A stretch of 64,000 bases of DNA from Thiohalobacter thiocyanaticus. GTDB taxonomy: Bacteria > Pseudomonadota > Gammaproteobacteria > Thiohalobacterales > Thiohalobacteraceae. Below the pieces are notes generated by a model. That model ran no database searches and was not told the origin of the DNA. It saw only the letters and a program-made list of their open reading frames with translations. The translations under genes were made by a program, and so were the position numbers. Positions 8,069-15,081 of the stretch are shown one piece after another (the first letter of the stretch is position 1; the number at the start of each line of letters is the position of its first letter). The stretch covers positions 2,666,001 to 2,730,000 of the forward strand of contig NZ_AP018052.1 in NCBI RefSeq assembly GCF_002356355.1, read 5' to 3'.

Positions 8069-8368
8069 CTATGCCGCATGGGGCGTAACTTCTTTGTCCA
8101 GCCGTTTGGCGAGCTCCGCTTCTGCACACAAAAGATCGTAACGCGACTGAAGATTGAGCCAAAACTGCGCCTCCATGCCAAAGTACCGACCGAGGCGCAA
8201 CGCCGTATCAGCTGTAATAGACCGCTTGCCTTGGGTAATTTCGCTTATACGGCGTTGCGCCACACTGATATCTTTTGCAAGGCGGTATTGAGATATACCC
8301 ATGGGCCGCAAGAATTCCTCAAGCAGAATTTCACCAGGATGAATGGGATCGAAATCTCTCTTAGCCAT
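8069..8368 (-). CDS. higA: HigA-type antitoxin
   Basis: 99 residues, an XRE helix-turn-helix protein of the HigA addiction-module family. It opens with DFDPIHPGEILLEEFLRPMGIS, then a HTH (QYRLAKDISVAQRRISEITQGKR) and the typical TADTALRLGRYFGMEAQFWLNLQ. It should bind and neutralise the HigB toxin encoded just upstream and repress the shared promoter. The ATG at 8368 has GAGGTG eight bases upstream; a GTG three codons earlier is an alternative. Order toxin then antitoxin is the hallmark of higBA. Toxin-antitoxin cassettes are thought to stabilise large integron arrays. Confidence 0.9.
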   Translation of the reverse strand: MAKRDFDPIHPGEILLEEFLRPMGISQYRLAKDISVAQRRISEITQGKRSITADTALRLGRYFGMEAQFWLNLQSRYDLLCAEAELAKRLDKEVTPHAA

Positions 8369-8379
8369 GACTGACACCT

Positions 8380-8661
8380 CTAATGATAATCAACGATATC
8401 CACCTCATGAGCATCACCGGCTTTCCAGATAAAGCAGATACGCCATTGATCGTTGATTCGTATACTGTATTGACCTGCCCTGTCACCCTTCAGTTTTTCA
8501 AGACGGTTGGACGGTGGAATTCTCAATGATTTGAGATCGCTCGCCGCAGCGAGCATTTCCAGTTTCCGTGCCGCAAGGCGTTGAATGTCTTTGGGAATCC
8601 GCTTCGAATAGCACCCCTGATAAATCTTCTCAGCTTCCTTGCCCTTGAACGATTTGATCAT
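8380..8661 (-). CDS. higB: HigB-type ribosome-dependent mRNA interferase toxin
   Basis: 93 residues of the RelE/HigB fold. MIKSFKGKEAEKIYQG, the central RIPPSNRLEKLKGDRAGQYS and the C-terminal INDQWRICFIWKAGDAHEVDIVDYH match the short HigB branch. Family members cleave mRNA on the ribosome; the C-terminal Arg and His of this stretch are the usual functional residues. The ATG at 8661 has no Shine-Dalgarno. A strong promoter ends so close upstream that the transcript may be leaderless. The antitoxin gene starts 11 bp after the toxin stop. Confidence 0.9.
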   Translation of the reverse strand: MIKSFKGKEAEKIYQGCYSKRIPKDIQRLAARKLEMLAAASDLKSLRIPPSNRLEKLKGDRAGQYSIRINDQWRICFIWKAGDAHEVDIVDYH

Positions 8662-8668
8662 AGCGAGG

Positions 8669-8698
8669 AATACTATTGTATCGCGTTAGTATTGTCAA
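8669..8698 (-). promoter_or_regulatory. higBA promoter with overlapping operator palindrome
   Basis: Minus strand: a perfect -35 TTGACA (8693-8698), a 17-base spacer and a -10 TAGTAT (8670-8675). An inverted repeat AATACTA...TAGTATT (8669-8675 and 8687-8693) overlaps both boxes and is a likely HigA operator. Transcription would start at about 8661-8663, at or next to the higB ATG. Confidence 0.7.
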
Positions 8699-8723
8699 GC
8701 AACACTATTTTGGGTCTCGTGAG

Positions 8724-8789
8724 TTCTAACGCCTAGCTCAGCCGAGGAGGCGCGTCAGCGCCGATGTCGGATGGAGCGACGTGTTATGT
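8724..8789 (-). repeat. attC site of the 8831-9190 cassette
   Basis: 66 bp imperfect palindrome with cores TTCTAAC (8724-8730) and GTTATGT (8783-8789), and a central GGCGCGTCAGCGCC hairpin. Confidence 0.75.
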
Positions 8790-8830
8790 GTTACTTCGAT
8801 GCACAAGCTCACTTCGCACTCCTAGACCAG

Positions 8831-9190
8831 TTACATGCACTCTCTTTCTTTTGAAAATAAATTTGATGAGCTGCATTTCACTAACCAACGGCGGAGCCCG
8901 GTATTAAGATTCTGTTGCCACTGCACCAATTTTGACTCTACCTGTGCATCCGTTAATGGGAATTTGCTAGGCGCACTACCTACCCAGAATTGAACCTGAC
9001 ATATTGCTTTACCAGCACAAGCATTACCTACCGCAAGGCGATAGACATCTTCATTGTCTTTTTGTGTGGCATCTACAGCCACGAAATGCATGATCCCTGA
9101 CTTCCCTGTGATCTTGTAATCATCGCTCGCAGTCGCAATAATAGGCAGCCAAACGACAAAAAATAAGAATAAATTAGTAATACTCTTCAT
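8831..9190 (-). CDS. secreted cassette protein of unknown function
   Basis: 119 residues with a Sec signal peptide (MKSITNLFLFFVVWLPIIATA). The mature part has three or four cysteines (ACAGKAICQ, KCSSS, ERECM) that could form disulfides in the periplasm. No known family was recognised. The region AICQVQFWVGSAPSKFPLTDAQ is the most structured-looking part. It is the only gene in its cassette. Low GC and cassette context suggest horizontal acquisition. Confidence 0.6.
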   Translation of the reverse strand: MKSITNLFLFFVVWLPIIATASDDYKITGKSGIMHFVAVDATQKDNEDVYRLAVGNACAGKAICQVQFWVGSAPSKFPLTDAQVESKLVQWQQNLNTGLRRWLVKCSSSNLFSKERECM

Positions 9191-9276
9191 TTCTCAAACC
9201 TCTCTCTTGTTGTTACACATAACGATAAAGCTGTGCGGCGCAAACGAAGTGATCTAGCACCACTTTAGTGGACACA

Positions 9277-10131
9277 TTAAGCGCCGAGTTTTTCATATTT
9301 CTCTGGTGATTGATAGCCAAGTGATGAGTGCAATCTTTCACGGTTATAAAATTCGATATATTCCACGACGTAAGCCACAGCTTCGATTTCATTCTCGAAG
9401 GTGCGCTGGTGAATGAGCTCTGCTTTCATGGAATGAAAGAAAGATTCCATCGCGGCGTTATCCAACGGATTACCTTTACGACTCATGCTGCGATTGAAGC
9501 CTGACTCCGTCAGCATATCTCGGAACTCATGCGCGGCATATTCTATCCCCTGATCAGAGTGGAACAGACAGCCCGATTTTGGTTGGTTTCTCAACAACGC
9601 CATTCGTAACGCGCTTTTCGTGAGCTCGGTATTACGCTTCTTGCTGAATGACCAGCCGACAACCTTGCGGGTAAACAGATCGAGCACCACGGCATGATAG
9701 AGCCAGCCTGAGCGTGTGCGCAGATAGGTGAAGTCACCGACCCATTGCTCACCAGCCCGCATTGGTGCTTCCATCTTCGCGAGCTGATTACCGGTTGAGG
9801 AATAAAATTCATGTTGCCCTGGCCGCCAGACATACAGTCCTGTTGTCGCCGCCTTGATGTCCATTTCTCGCATGAGTCGATTAACGCGCCTACGGCTACA
9901 GCTATAGCCTCTCCGGCGCAGTTCCTGATGCATTCGGGCCGCACCATAGCAACGACGAAGGCCCTGGTGTAGCTCCTTGATTAGCTTCATCAGCTGCTTG
10001 TCGTATTGACGATGCTCGCTTATAGGGCGTTCGCGCCAGGCATAGAAACCACTACGTGAAACGCCCAATAACCGACAGAGTGTTGAGACTTTATGAAAAT
10101 CGCGATTCTTCTCAATGAAGGTAAATTTCAC
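9277..10131 (-). CDS. IS3-family transposase OrfB (DDE catalytic subunit)
   Basis: 284 residues: an N-terminal HTH_21-like region (RSGFYAWRERP) and an integrase core with the DDE triad Asp133 (VGDFTYL), Asp193 (HSDQGIEY) and Glu229 (NAAMESFFHSMKAELI). It is normally made as an OrfAB fusion by -1 frameshifting. The frame is open upstream of the ATG back to the slippery A-run at 10161-10167, which supports this. It overlaps orfA by four bases. It catalyses cut-and-copy transposition of the element. Confidence 0.9.
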   Translation of the reverse strand: MKFTFIEKNRDFHKVSTLCRLLGVSRSGFYAWRERPISEHRQYDKQLMKLIKELHQGLRRCYGAARMHQELRRRGYSCSRRRVNRLMREMDIKAATTGLYVWRPGQHEFYSSTGNQLAKMEAPMRAGEQWVGDFTYLRTRSGWLYHAVVLDLFTRKVVGWSFSKKRNTELTKSALRMALLRNQPKSGCLFHSDQGIEYAAHEFRDMLTESGFNRSMSRKGNPLDNAAMESFFHSMKAELIHQRTFENEIEAVAYVVEYIEFYNRERLHSSLGYQSPEKYEKLGA

Positions 10132-10499
10132 TTCTTTGCTTTCGAGAAGAACCGCTTGGCTTTTTTTAGGATATCCAGCTCCTCCTGATTTGCAGCCAGT
10201 GACTTTTCTAGTTCCTTGATCCGTTTCTGCGCCTTGACGAGTTCCGCCTCTGCCTCAAGGTTGGCCCCTGGTTCCCGCGCAGGCTTGGTTTTCGTTGTCG
10301 ATTTCTTTTTCACTGAATATCCACTCCGCAAGGTACCGTTCTTTTTCTCCAGGCGCCAACGATACAACATGACGGGGTGTATCCCCAGCGATTCGGCAAC
10401 GGCAATGGCAGTGATATCGGGGTGGTCTGCCAGCTGAATCGCTCGCAGCTTGTATTCCAGTGTATAGCGGTCGTACTTCTTCTTGATGACTTTTCCCAT
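10128..10499 (-). CDS. IS3-family OrfA (DNA-binding helix-turn-helix)
   Basis: 123 residues. An N-terminal helix-turn-helix (AIQLADHPDITAIAVAESL) recognises the inverted repeats. A C-terminal leucine-zipper-like coiled coil (KAQKRIKELEKSLAANQEELDILKK) mediates multimer formation. Near the end, CTA AAA AAA GCC at 10159-10170 is a slippery sequence. A -1 shift there continues into OrfB through SQAVLLESKEVKFTFIEKN. Confidence 0.88.
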   Translation of the reverse strand: MGKVIKKKYDRYTLEYKLRAIQLADHPDITAIAVAESLGIHPVMLYRWRLEKKNGTLRSGYSVKKKSTTKTKPAREPGANLEAEAELVKAQKRIKELEKSLAANQEELDILKKAKRFFSKAKK

Positions 10500-10607
10500 T
10501 TGACCCTCTTCAGTAGTACAGTGGTAAACTGTCTACCAAAGTGGTGCTAGATCAAAGCGCAGTGTAGTTTGCGTGATATTCCCCCGATAAAATGGACACC
10601 CGGTTTG

Positions 10608-11417
10608 TCACGCTGTTTTTTGTTCATACTCTATCGGCGACAGGTAGCCCAAACCCGAGTGCAACCTCACCGCATTGTAAAACCGATTGATGTATCGGGA
10701 CAGGGATCTGCGCAATGTGCTTGTCCGTCTATATACCGAGCCACGAACAAGCTCCCCTTTGAGACTATGATAAAACGACTCCATGTGCGCGTTGTCCGTA
10801 CAGCGCCCCGGACGGTTGAAGCTCTGGCGAATGCCATGCTGTTTCATCAGATCTCGGAACTCATATCCGGTAAACTCAATTCCTCTGTCAGTATGTAGAA
10901 TGATGTTGCTTGGACGCCCTCGTTTCTTCAGCGCATATGCCAGGGCGGCTTGAGTGAGCTTTGTCGTGCGCGTGGCTGCCAGTGACCAGCCTATTATCCG
11001 TCGCGAATATCGATCCATGACGGTAGCAAGATAGCGCCATTGCTGATTGACTTTCAAATACGTCACATCCGCCACCCAGACCTGATTGATAGCCGTGGGC
11101 GCTTCCAGGCCTTTCAATAAATTCTCGCCTGCCGTCTTGAAGCGCATCAGTCCTGGCTGACGGCGCGTGACCAGCGTCACCCTGGCCCTCAAACCTGCCC
11201 TCGCATTAGCCTTTCTACCCGCTTCCGGCCCACCAATACCCCCTGTTGTCGCAGGGCTTGATGGACCCGGGGGCTCCCGTAGCGACCCTCGCTTCGCCAA
11301 TAGATGCGCGATATATGCTTCAGGAGCTGTTGATCTTCCTGGTGGCGCTGCGAGGCTTGCGTTTCTCCCAAGCATAAAGGCCACTGGTGGAGACGCCCAG
11401 CCAGTGGCATAGAAACC
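10608..11417 (-). pseudogene. IS3-family orfB, disrupted by frameshifts
   Basis: The catalytic part is readable at 10608-11190, with Asp (WVADVTYLK), Asp (LHTDRGIEF) and Glu (NAHMESFYHSLKGELV). The N-terminal part lies in two other frames. FLCHWLGVSTSGLYAWEKR (about 11365-11420) switches frame near 11345. RIYWRSEGRYGSPRVHQALR switches again near 11190, where one missing base turns RLMREAGL into RLMRGQV-stop. Two shifts in under 250 bp make a sequencing artefact less likely than decay. Confidence 0.8.
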
Positions 11418-11801
11418 TCACTCCGATTTCCCGGTATCTTTGGACGAATCCAAATCGTTCTGATGTTGTTCCGCCAGATACCGTTGCCACTTTTTTAGGA
11501 GATCGTTCTCCTTTCTCAGGCGCTCGTTATCCCGTTTTAGTCGATCAATCTCTGATAAATCCTGTAGATTAATCGTCGTTTTCTCTTTGTCCACTCGCAC
11601 GCGTTTCCGGCCATCCTCTTGTAGTTTTCCGTCGCGGTATTCCATTCGCCAGCGTGACAACATGAAAGGATGAATATCCAGCCCTTCAGCCACTTGCTTG
11701 ACTTGAATTCCTTCCTGGTAGCTAAGCCGTACCGCCTTAACTTTGAAATCGTTTGTATATTGCCAGGTCTTTCTGGGTTGCGTGTATCTTGCCATTTTCA
11801 C
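11418..11801 (-). CDS. IS3-family OrfA
   Basis: 127 residues. A helix-turn-helix (AVRLSYQEGIQVKQVAEGLD) is followed by a coiled coil (EIDRLKRDNERLRKENDLLKK). It has the standard OrfA architecture and differs clearly from the OrfA of the neighbouring element, so the two insertions are unrelated events. An A-run at CTAAAAAAGTGG is a likely -1 frameshift site into the damaged orfB. Confidence 0.85.
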   Translation of the reverse strand: MKMARYTQPRKTWQYTNDFKVKAVRLSYQEGIQVKQVAEGLDIHPFMLSRWRMEYRDGKLQEDGRKRVRVDKEKTTINLQDLSEIDRLKRDNERLRKENDLLKKWQRYLAEQHQNDLDSSKDTGKSE

Positions 11802-11867
11802 ACCTCCTGAGTTATCAGAAGGTGTCCACTAAAGCGGGGGAACTACAACGTCGGCTGGGGCGCTTGG

Positions 11868-12518
11868 TTAGGTGCTTTCTTTTTCATTATCGTCGCCATC
11901 CCTTTTTTGCACCGCATCTCTTGCACCTTCTGGCAGTTGAGAATATAACTCATCAATTTCTTTCGGCCGCGTAATGCGATCTTCGACGATAAAGTTAATC
12001 ATACTAAAAAGATTTTGTGCGATATCTGGAGTGTCATTCAGATCTATTTCACCAGGATGTACTGCGTTGTTGCCGACTACCCGGCAAAAGTCTAGTGCTT
12101 TCTGAACCTGAATTGGCAACCCGCTTGCCACCAAAGACTTTATATCATTGTTGATGTTTTCTCCGCTTTGCCCAAGTTCGGCCATTAATTTCTGAACAGC
12201 TAACCGCAATAGAGCAGCTGCAGCTCTAGGGGAACGACCAAAAACAGATCTAGCCTCTTCGTATTCAGCTTCACAGGACTCAGGTAAATCTGGGTGCGAA
12301 GGTGGGACTGGCGAATCAGATGGCACGATCATTCTTTGTTGGTACCAATAAGTATGTTCGCCACAATGACTACATACCGATGCCTCGAAATCGGTGCCAC
12401 GAGCATTACTATGCATATGGGTATAAAGACTGAACCAGGATTGGCGAGCGAAAACATTGCAATAAATACAATGAAACTGATTTTCCTGGTACGTTGGTGG
12501 ATAGTATTTATGCTGCAT
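11868..12518 (-). CDS. DUF4145 protein with N-terminal zinc-binding cysteines
   Basis: 216 residues. The N-terminus holds two CxxC pairs (CIYCNVF and CSHCGEH) that probably bind one zinc. The rest is a DUF4145 domain: PDLPESCEAEYEEARSVF, SPRAAAALLRLAVQKLMAELG and VVGNNAVHPGEIDL. DUF4145 is a helical domain often found in restriction-like or nucleic-acid-linked proteins, and some cassette versions are alone as here. The Asn-Asn-Ala-Val-His motif suggests a possible nucleotide-related (HEPN-like) active site. Its stop overlaps its attC core, which is split by two insertion sequences. Confidence 0.7.
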   Translation of the reverse strand: MQHKYYPPTYQENQFHCIYCNVFARQSWFSLYTHMHSNARGTDFEASVCSHCGEHTYWYQQRMIVPSDSPVPPSHPDLPESCEAEYEEARSVFGRSPRAAAALLRLAVQKLMAELGQSGENINNDIKSLVASGLPIQVQKALDFCRVVGNNAVHPGEIDLNDTPDIAQNLFSMINFIVEDRITRPKEIDELYSQLPEGARDAVQKRDGDDNEKEST

Positions 12519-12535
12519 CTGCTATTCCTATTGGC

Positions 12536-12607
12536 ACCTAACGATAAAGCTGTGCGGCGCAAACGAAGCGCAGTGTAGTTTGCGTCCGAACGAGCGCCTT
12601 GTTAGGC
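12536..12607 (-). repeat. attC site of the 12615-13352 cassette
   Basis: 72 bp with cores ACCTAAC (12536-12542) and GTTAGGC (12601-12607) and an inner GCGCAAACGAAGCGCAGTGT arm. It is the intact twin of the attC disrupted at 9217-11873. Confidence 0.85.
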
Positions 12608-12614
12608 GATTTTG

Positions 12615-13352
12615 TCACGGAAGAAGTAACCAAGTAACTTGATACACATGCCCGAGCAAGTATTGTACGCGCTCAATCGGTTTTGAGCGTTCCACAGCTT
12701 TAGTTATGGCTGCTTGAAAACGAGAGTCCCTCGTACGCATTACCAACTCTTGACTCAATGCTTCAATATAACCTTCGTCCAGCACATTCTGTTTCAATTC
12801 AGGTCTGTTATCTTCCCCTCCAGAGTACGACTTTTTAAATTTTCGGACTTCAGAGTGGAGTGTCGGATTTGTACCATTTGGTGCAAATGTTATGTTGTGA
12901 CGATCAGCATCATAAATATCACCAACATCAAGAGGATCAAGAAGGATTGCATTACCTGCAATACTATTTGCTCGGAAATGTGTTTCTAGCTCATGGCTTA
13001 GATGAAAGCGTGGCGCGCAGTAAAAAGCATTGCCTTTTGTTCTACTCAACTCACACAGCGTGTTGTGCTGTTCGTTATCTACCGGAAACCGAAAATAAGG
13101 GCCTCCGTGAGCATCATAAAAATGAGCATTTCTCCCGGCTTTCTTTTCGGCGAATGCAGCAACCTTATGTTGAAAAAACACCGACCGAGTATAGTGCCCA
13201 TGGTTCAACCTGAACTCAACATCGTAGCCTAAATCCTTCTCCATCTGCTGAGATGGAATATGTGGATGGCTTGCGAGCAAGGCAGCATTGACTTGGCAGT
13301 ATTCTGCGTTGAAGCAGAACTCAAAAGTCCTTTCACTGAATCCTGGGCTCAT
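12615..13352 (-). CDS. cassette protein of unknown function (245 aa)
   Basis: 245 residues, soluble, no signal peptide. It opens MSPGFSERTFEFCFNAEYC and contains GNAFYCAPRFHLSHELETHF followed by ILLDPLDVGDIYDADRHNITF. That layout recurs in a family of uncharacterised proteins I cannot name. The ATG at 13352 has AAGG eight bases upstream. A longer frame to 13499 would run through the preceding attC and was rejected. It is the largest single-gene protein cassette in the array after the transposase. Function unknown. Confidence 0.6.
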   Translation of the reverse strand: MSPGFSERTFEFCFNAEYCQVNAALLASHPHIPSQQMEKDLGYDVEFRLNHGHYTRSVFFQHKVAAFAEKKAGRNAHFYDAHGGPYFRFPVDNEQHNTLCELSRTKGNAFYCAPRFHLSHELETHFRANSIAGNAILLDPLDVGDIYDADRHNITFAPNGTNPTLHSEVRKFKKSYSGGEDNRPELKQNVLDEGYIEALSQELVMRTRDSRFQAAITKAVERSKPIERVQYLLGHVYQVTWLLLP

Positions 13353-13373
13353 CAATATTACCTTCGTTAAAGC

Positions 13374-13449
13374 GCCTAACGCTGGAGGTGAGGGGCCGAG
13401 GCGCCCGCGCCAGCGGGACCCGAGGTCCCTCTCGACCGACGTGTTAGGC
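13374..13449 (-). repeat. attC site of the 13456-13818 cassette
   Basis: 76 bp with cores GCCTAAC (13374-13380) and GTTAGGC (13443-13449), and strongly paired arms GGGGCCGAGGCGCC / GGGACCCGAGGTCCC in the centre. Confidence 0.88.
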
Positions 13450-13455
13450 CGCGGT

Positions 13456-13818
13456 TCATGTGCGGAACATGTTGTAGATGTGGATGGGGAAGCCAACAAA
13501 CCCTGTTACAATCCCAAGAACCACGATGTAGTAACCAACTGAAGCCGATAAGAACACTGCGACTAACCAGCCACAAAGTGCGACGACAAAACCAACGACT
13601 CCAATACGTAAACCGAGAAGCTTTCTAGGTGGTGTGGCTTTTTCAAACGATACAGTTGATTGCCGGAATAGCCCGGCAATGCCAACAGCAATAGCCGCAA
13701 TAACCGCCGCCCCGACCGAAAAGGCCCAAGGGTCCGCGGCTGAAACCTTGGCAAGCGACAGACCGAGAAGGGCTGCAACGCTGACAATGGCAAGGCTTTG
13801 AAATAGGCGAGCGTTCAT
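13456..13818 (-). CDS. small integral membrane cassette protein
   Basis: 120 residues with four hydrophobic helices (about 8-26, 33-50, 72-91, 95-113) and short loops. No family was recognised. Two helices are rich in Ala, Val and Gly, as in small cassette membrane proteins. It occupies a cassette alone. Function unknown. Confidence 0.6.
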   Translation of the reverse strand: MNARLFQSLAIVSVAALLGLSLAKVSAADPWAFSVGAAVIAAIAVGIAGLFRQSTVSFEKATPPRKLLGLRIGVVGFVVALCGWLVAVFLSASVGYYIVVLGIVTGFVGFPIHIYNMFRT

Positions 13819-13822
13819 ATCG

Positions 13823-13885
13823 GCCTAACGGTTGAAGCCAGCCGCGCCTGCGAAGCAGGCGTCGGCCTGGGCTGAATTGTTAGGC
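13823..13885 (-). repeat. attC site of the 13902-14243 cassette
   Basis: 63 bp with cores GCCTAAC (13823-13829) and GTTAGGC (13879-13885) and a CGCCTGCGAAGCAGGCG hairpin between the arms. Confidence 0.9.
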
Positions 13886-13901
13886 CCGCTACCACGTATT
13901 C

Positions 13902-14243
13902 TCAGTATGCTCTGTAACACCCCTCCCCCTCGGAACTGGCATTAACGACCCTCATTTCCTTCGACTCAAACTCCAGAAATACCGTGCAAGATTCTCTGTC
14001 TATTCCATACTGTGCCCAGTAGTTTTCATAAACGTACAGGGTGTTTCCGTTGGCCAGGGTCCTTACTTGAGTTGGCTCTCTTTCACCCACGAATGCTCGT
14101 CCTGGATGATGCTTTAAATCTTTGAGTGTCCGACCAATGGTGTTTTCCAGACTTTCAGAGAAAGCGGCCTGCATTTTATGCATCGGTAGTGAGCACGCGG
14201 ATACCATTAGTAATGTAAAAAAATAGAACCTGATATATTTCAT
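13902..14243 (-). CDS. putative lipoprotein (cassette)
   Basis: 113 residues. The signal peptide ends in a lipobox (MVSAC at residues 13-17), so the mature protein is probably lipid-anchored to a membrane facing the periplasm. The mature part has LANGNTLYVYENYWAQYGIDRE and two further cysteines. Text such as GRTLKDLKHHPG resembles small outer-membrane lipoproteins that check 'slope-type' folds, but no family can be named. It resembles the cassette protein at 15701-16114 in layout: lipobox, short conserved 'YVY/YVW' strand and C-terminal cysteine. Confidence 0.6.
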   Translation of the reverse strand: MKYIRFYFFTLLMVSACSLPMHKMQAAFSESLENTIGRTLKDLKHHPGRAFVGEREPTQVRTLANGNTLYVYENYWAQYGIDRESCTVFLEFESKEMRVVNASSEGEGCYRAY

Positions 14244-14246
14244 TGG

Positions 14247-14324
14247 GCCTAACGCCTGAGTTAAGGGGCGACGTGCGAAGCACGACGTCCCAGCCCGAAG
14301 GGCGACTTGAACGAATTGTTATAT
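14247..14324 (-). repeat. attC site of the 14340-14618 cassette
   Basis: 78 bp with cores GCCTAAC (14247-14253) and GTTATAT (14318-14324) and an inner GACGTGCGAAGCACGACGTC hairpin. Confidence 0.85.
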
Positions 14325-14339
14325 GGCATATAGCACTTT

Positions 14340-14618
14340 CTACGTGTTTGCGTTTACGACAAGAACAACGAAGGCAACCATGCCTAGACCCAAAAATACA
14401 AATTTTGCTTTTGAATAAAACTGCCCACGTTTTGTTAATACCGAATACGGCGGCGACTTAACCGCGACACCAGGCCCGTATTTATCGTGGCTTTTACTCC
14501 AATGCTCAAATTCATGATCCGGAATATCAGTTCGAATTTCTTTCCTTTCCCAGGCAGCAAAGCAAAGACCTACCCCAATAAATAGAAATGAAAATAAGAG
14601 AAGAACAATGCTCAACAT
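14340..14618 (-). CDS. small two-helix membrane cassette protein
   Basis: 92 residues with a membrane segment at each end (about 3-22 and 70-90) and a polar middle (IPDHEFEHWSKSHDKYGPG). The topology suggests a hairpin with the polar part on one side of the membrane. No family was recognised. Function unknown. Confidence 0.6.
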   Translation of the reverse strand: MLSIVLLLFSFLFIGVGLCFAAWERKEIRTDIPDHEFEHWSKSHDKYGPGVAVKSPPYSVLTKRGQFYSKAKFVFLGLGMVAFVVLVVNANT

Positions 14619-14630
14619 TTAATCACTGAC

Positions 14631-14706
14631 ATATAACGTTTAAGCTAAGGGGCCGCAGGAAACCGCGAAGCGGTTTTGCGGTCCCGTCTTAAGCGCCTTG
14701 TTATGC
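14631..14706 (-). repeat. attC site of the 14701-15012 cassette
   Basis: 76 bp with cores ATATAAC (14631-14637) and GTTATGC (14700-14706) and a long central hairpin AAACCGCGAAGCGGTTT. The gene's stop codon lies within the outer core. Confidence 0.85.
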
Positions 14707-15012
14707 GTCTTCATCAAGGTGCCAACCTACAATATCCCCAACATCATCATATACATTGTATATGACCTCGCAATCACATCCGCCACCATGTTCGATGAGC
14801 CAGGGAACAACCAGCTCTGGATTGAGATTATTAGCTTCAAGGAATTCAATTGATTCCTTAAGTGTATGATCACATTCGGGAGCATCTTCCCGGTTTAGAA
14901 AGCTCAAAAGACTTTTTAACTCTTCGATGCCCATTGGGATGGACGCACGGATAGCATCCTGCTCGTTTTGCTTATACTGCGCCTTCAGTTTCTTTTTCTT
15001 TTCTTTATCCAT
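14701..15012 (-). CDS. DUF2695 family protein
   Basis: 103 residues. A charged N-terminus (MDKEKKKKLKAQYKQNEQDA) leads into the DUF2695 core, with PECDHTLKESIEFLEANNL and the diagnostic EHGGGCDCEVIYNVYDD. The conserved Cys, His and acidic residues suggest a metal site, but the function of the family is unknown. Its stop codon (14701-14703) sits inside its attC. Confidence 0.75.
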   Translation of the reverse strand: MDKEKKKKLKAQYKQNEQDAIRASIPMGIEELKSLLSFLNREDAPECDHTLKESIEFLEANNLNPELVVPWLIEHGGGCDCEVIYNVYDDVGDIVGWHLDEDA

Positions 15013-15022
15013 TTTTACTTAC

Positions 15023-15081
15023 GCATAACGCAGAGTTTACCGGCGCGACGAAGGAGCGTCCGGTAGAGCGCCTTGTTGTGT
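15023..15081 (-). repeat. attC site of the 15037-15600 cassette
   Basis: 59 bp with cores GCATAAC (15023-15029) and GTTGTGT (15075-15081) and arms TACCGGCGC / GCGTCCGGTA. The upstream gene reads about 15 codons into it. Confidence 0.8.

Larger units (their letters stand above)
9250..10554 (-). mobile_element. IS3-family insertion sequence (first element)
   Basis: 1305 bp. Terminal inverted repeats start TGATCTAGCACCACTTT on both sides, with one or two later mismatches. A 3 bp direct repeat AAG flanks the element (9247-9249 and 10555-10557). Two overlapping reading frames encode OrfA and OrfB with an A-run slippery site between them. All genes look intact, so the element may be active. It is inserted in an attC site of the cassette array. 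Confidence 0.9.
10574..11847 (-). mobile_element. IS3-family insertion sequence (second, degenerate element)
   Basis: 1274 bp. Terminal repeats TGATATTCCCCCG... and TGTAGTTCCCCCG... share GTTCCCCC-like cores and TGGACACC inner ends. The 3 bp flanks (gcg and acg) match only partly, so the target duplication is decayed or absent. OrfA is intact but orfB carries frameshifts, so the copy is probably dead unless helped in trans. It inserted into the same attC as the first element, about 16 bp away from it. Confidence 0.85.
9217..11873 (-). repeat. attC site split by two IS3-family insertions
   Basis: The outer cores ACATAAC (9217-9223) and GTTAGGT (11867-11873) belong to one attC. The fragments 9217-9249, 10558-10573 and 11848-11873 remain. 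The first two fragments match the intact attC at 12536-12607 almost base for base over about 48 bp. One element sits after GCAAACGAAG and the other after GTAGTTTGCG. Confidence 0.75.

Noticed and set aside
10128-10170. Frame break between orfA and orfB of the first IS3 element
   Set aside because: An A7 slippery run and open upstream frame show a programmed -1 frameshift, as expected for this family, not a mutation.
13353-13499. Extension of the 245-residue cassette gene to 13499
   Set aside because: The extension reads through the preceding attC, so it belongs to another cassette; an ATG with AAGG lies at 13352.
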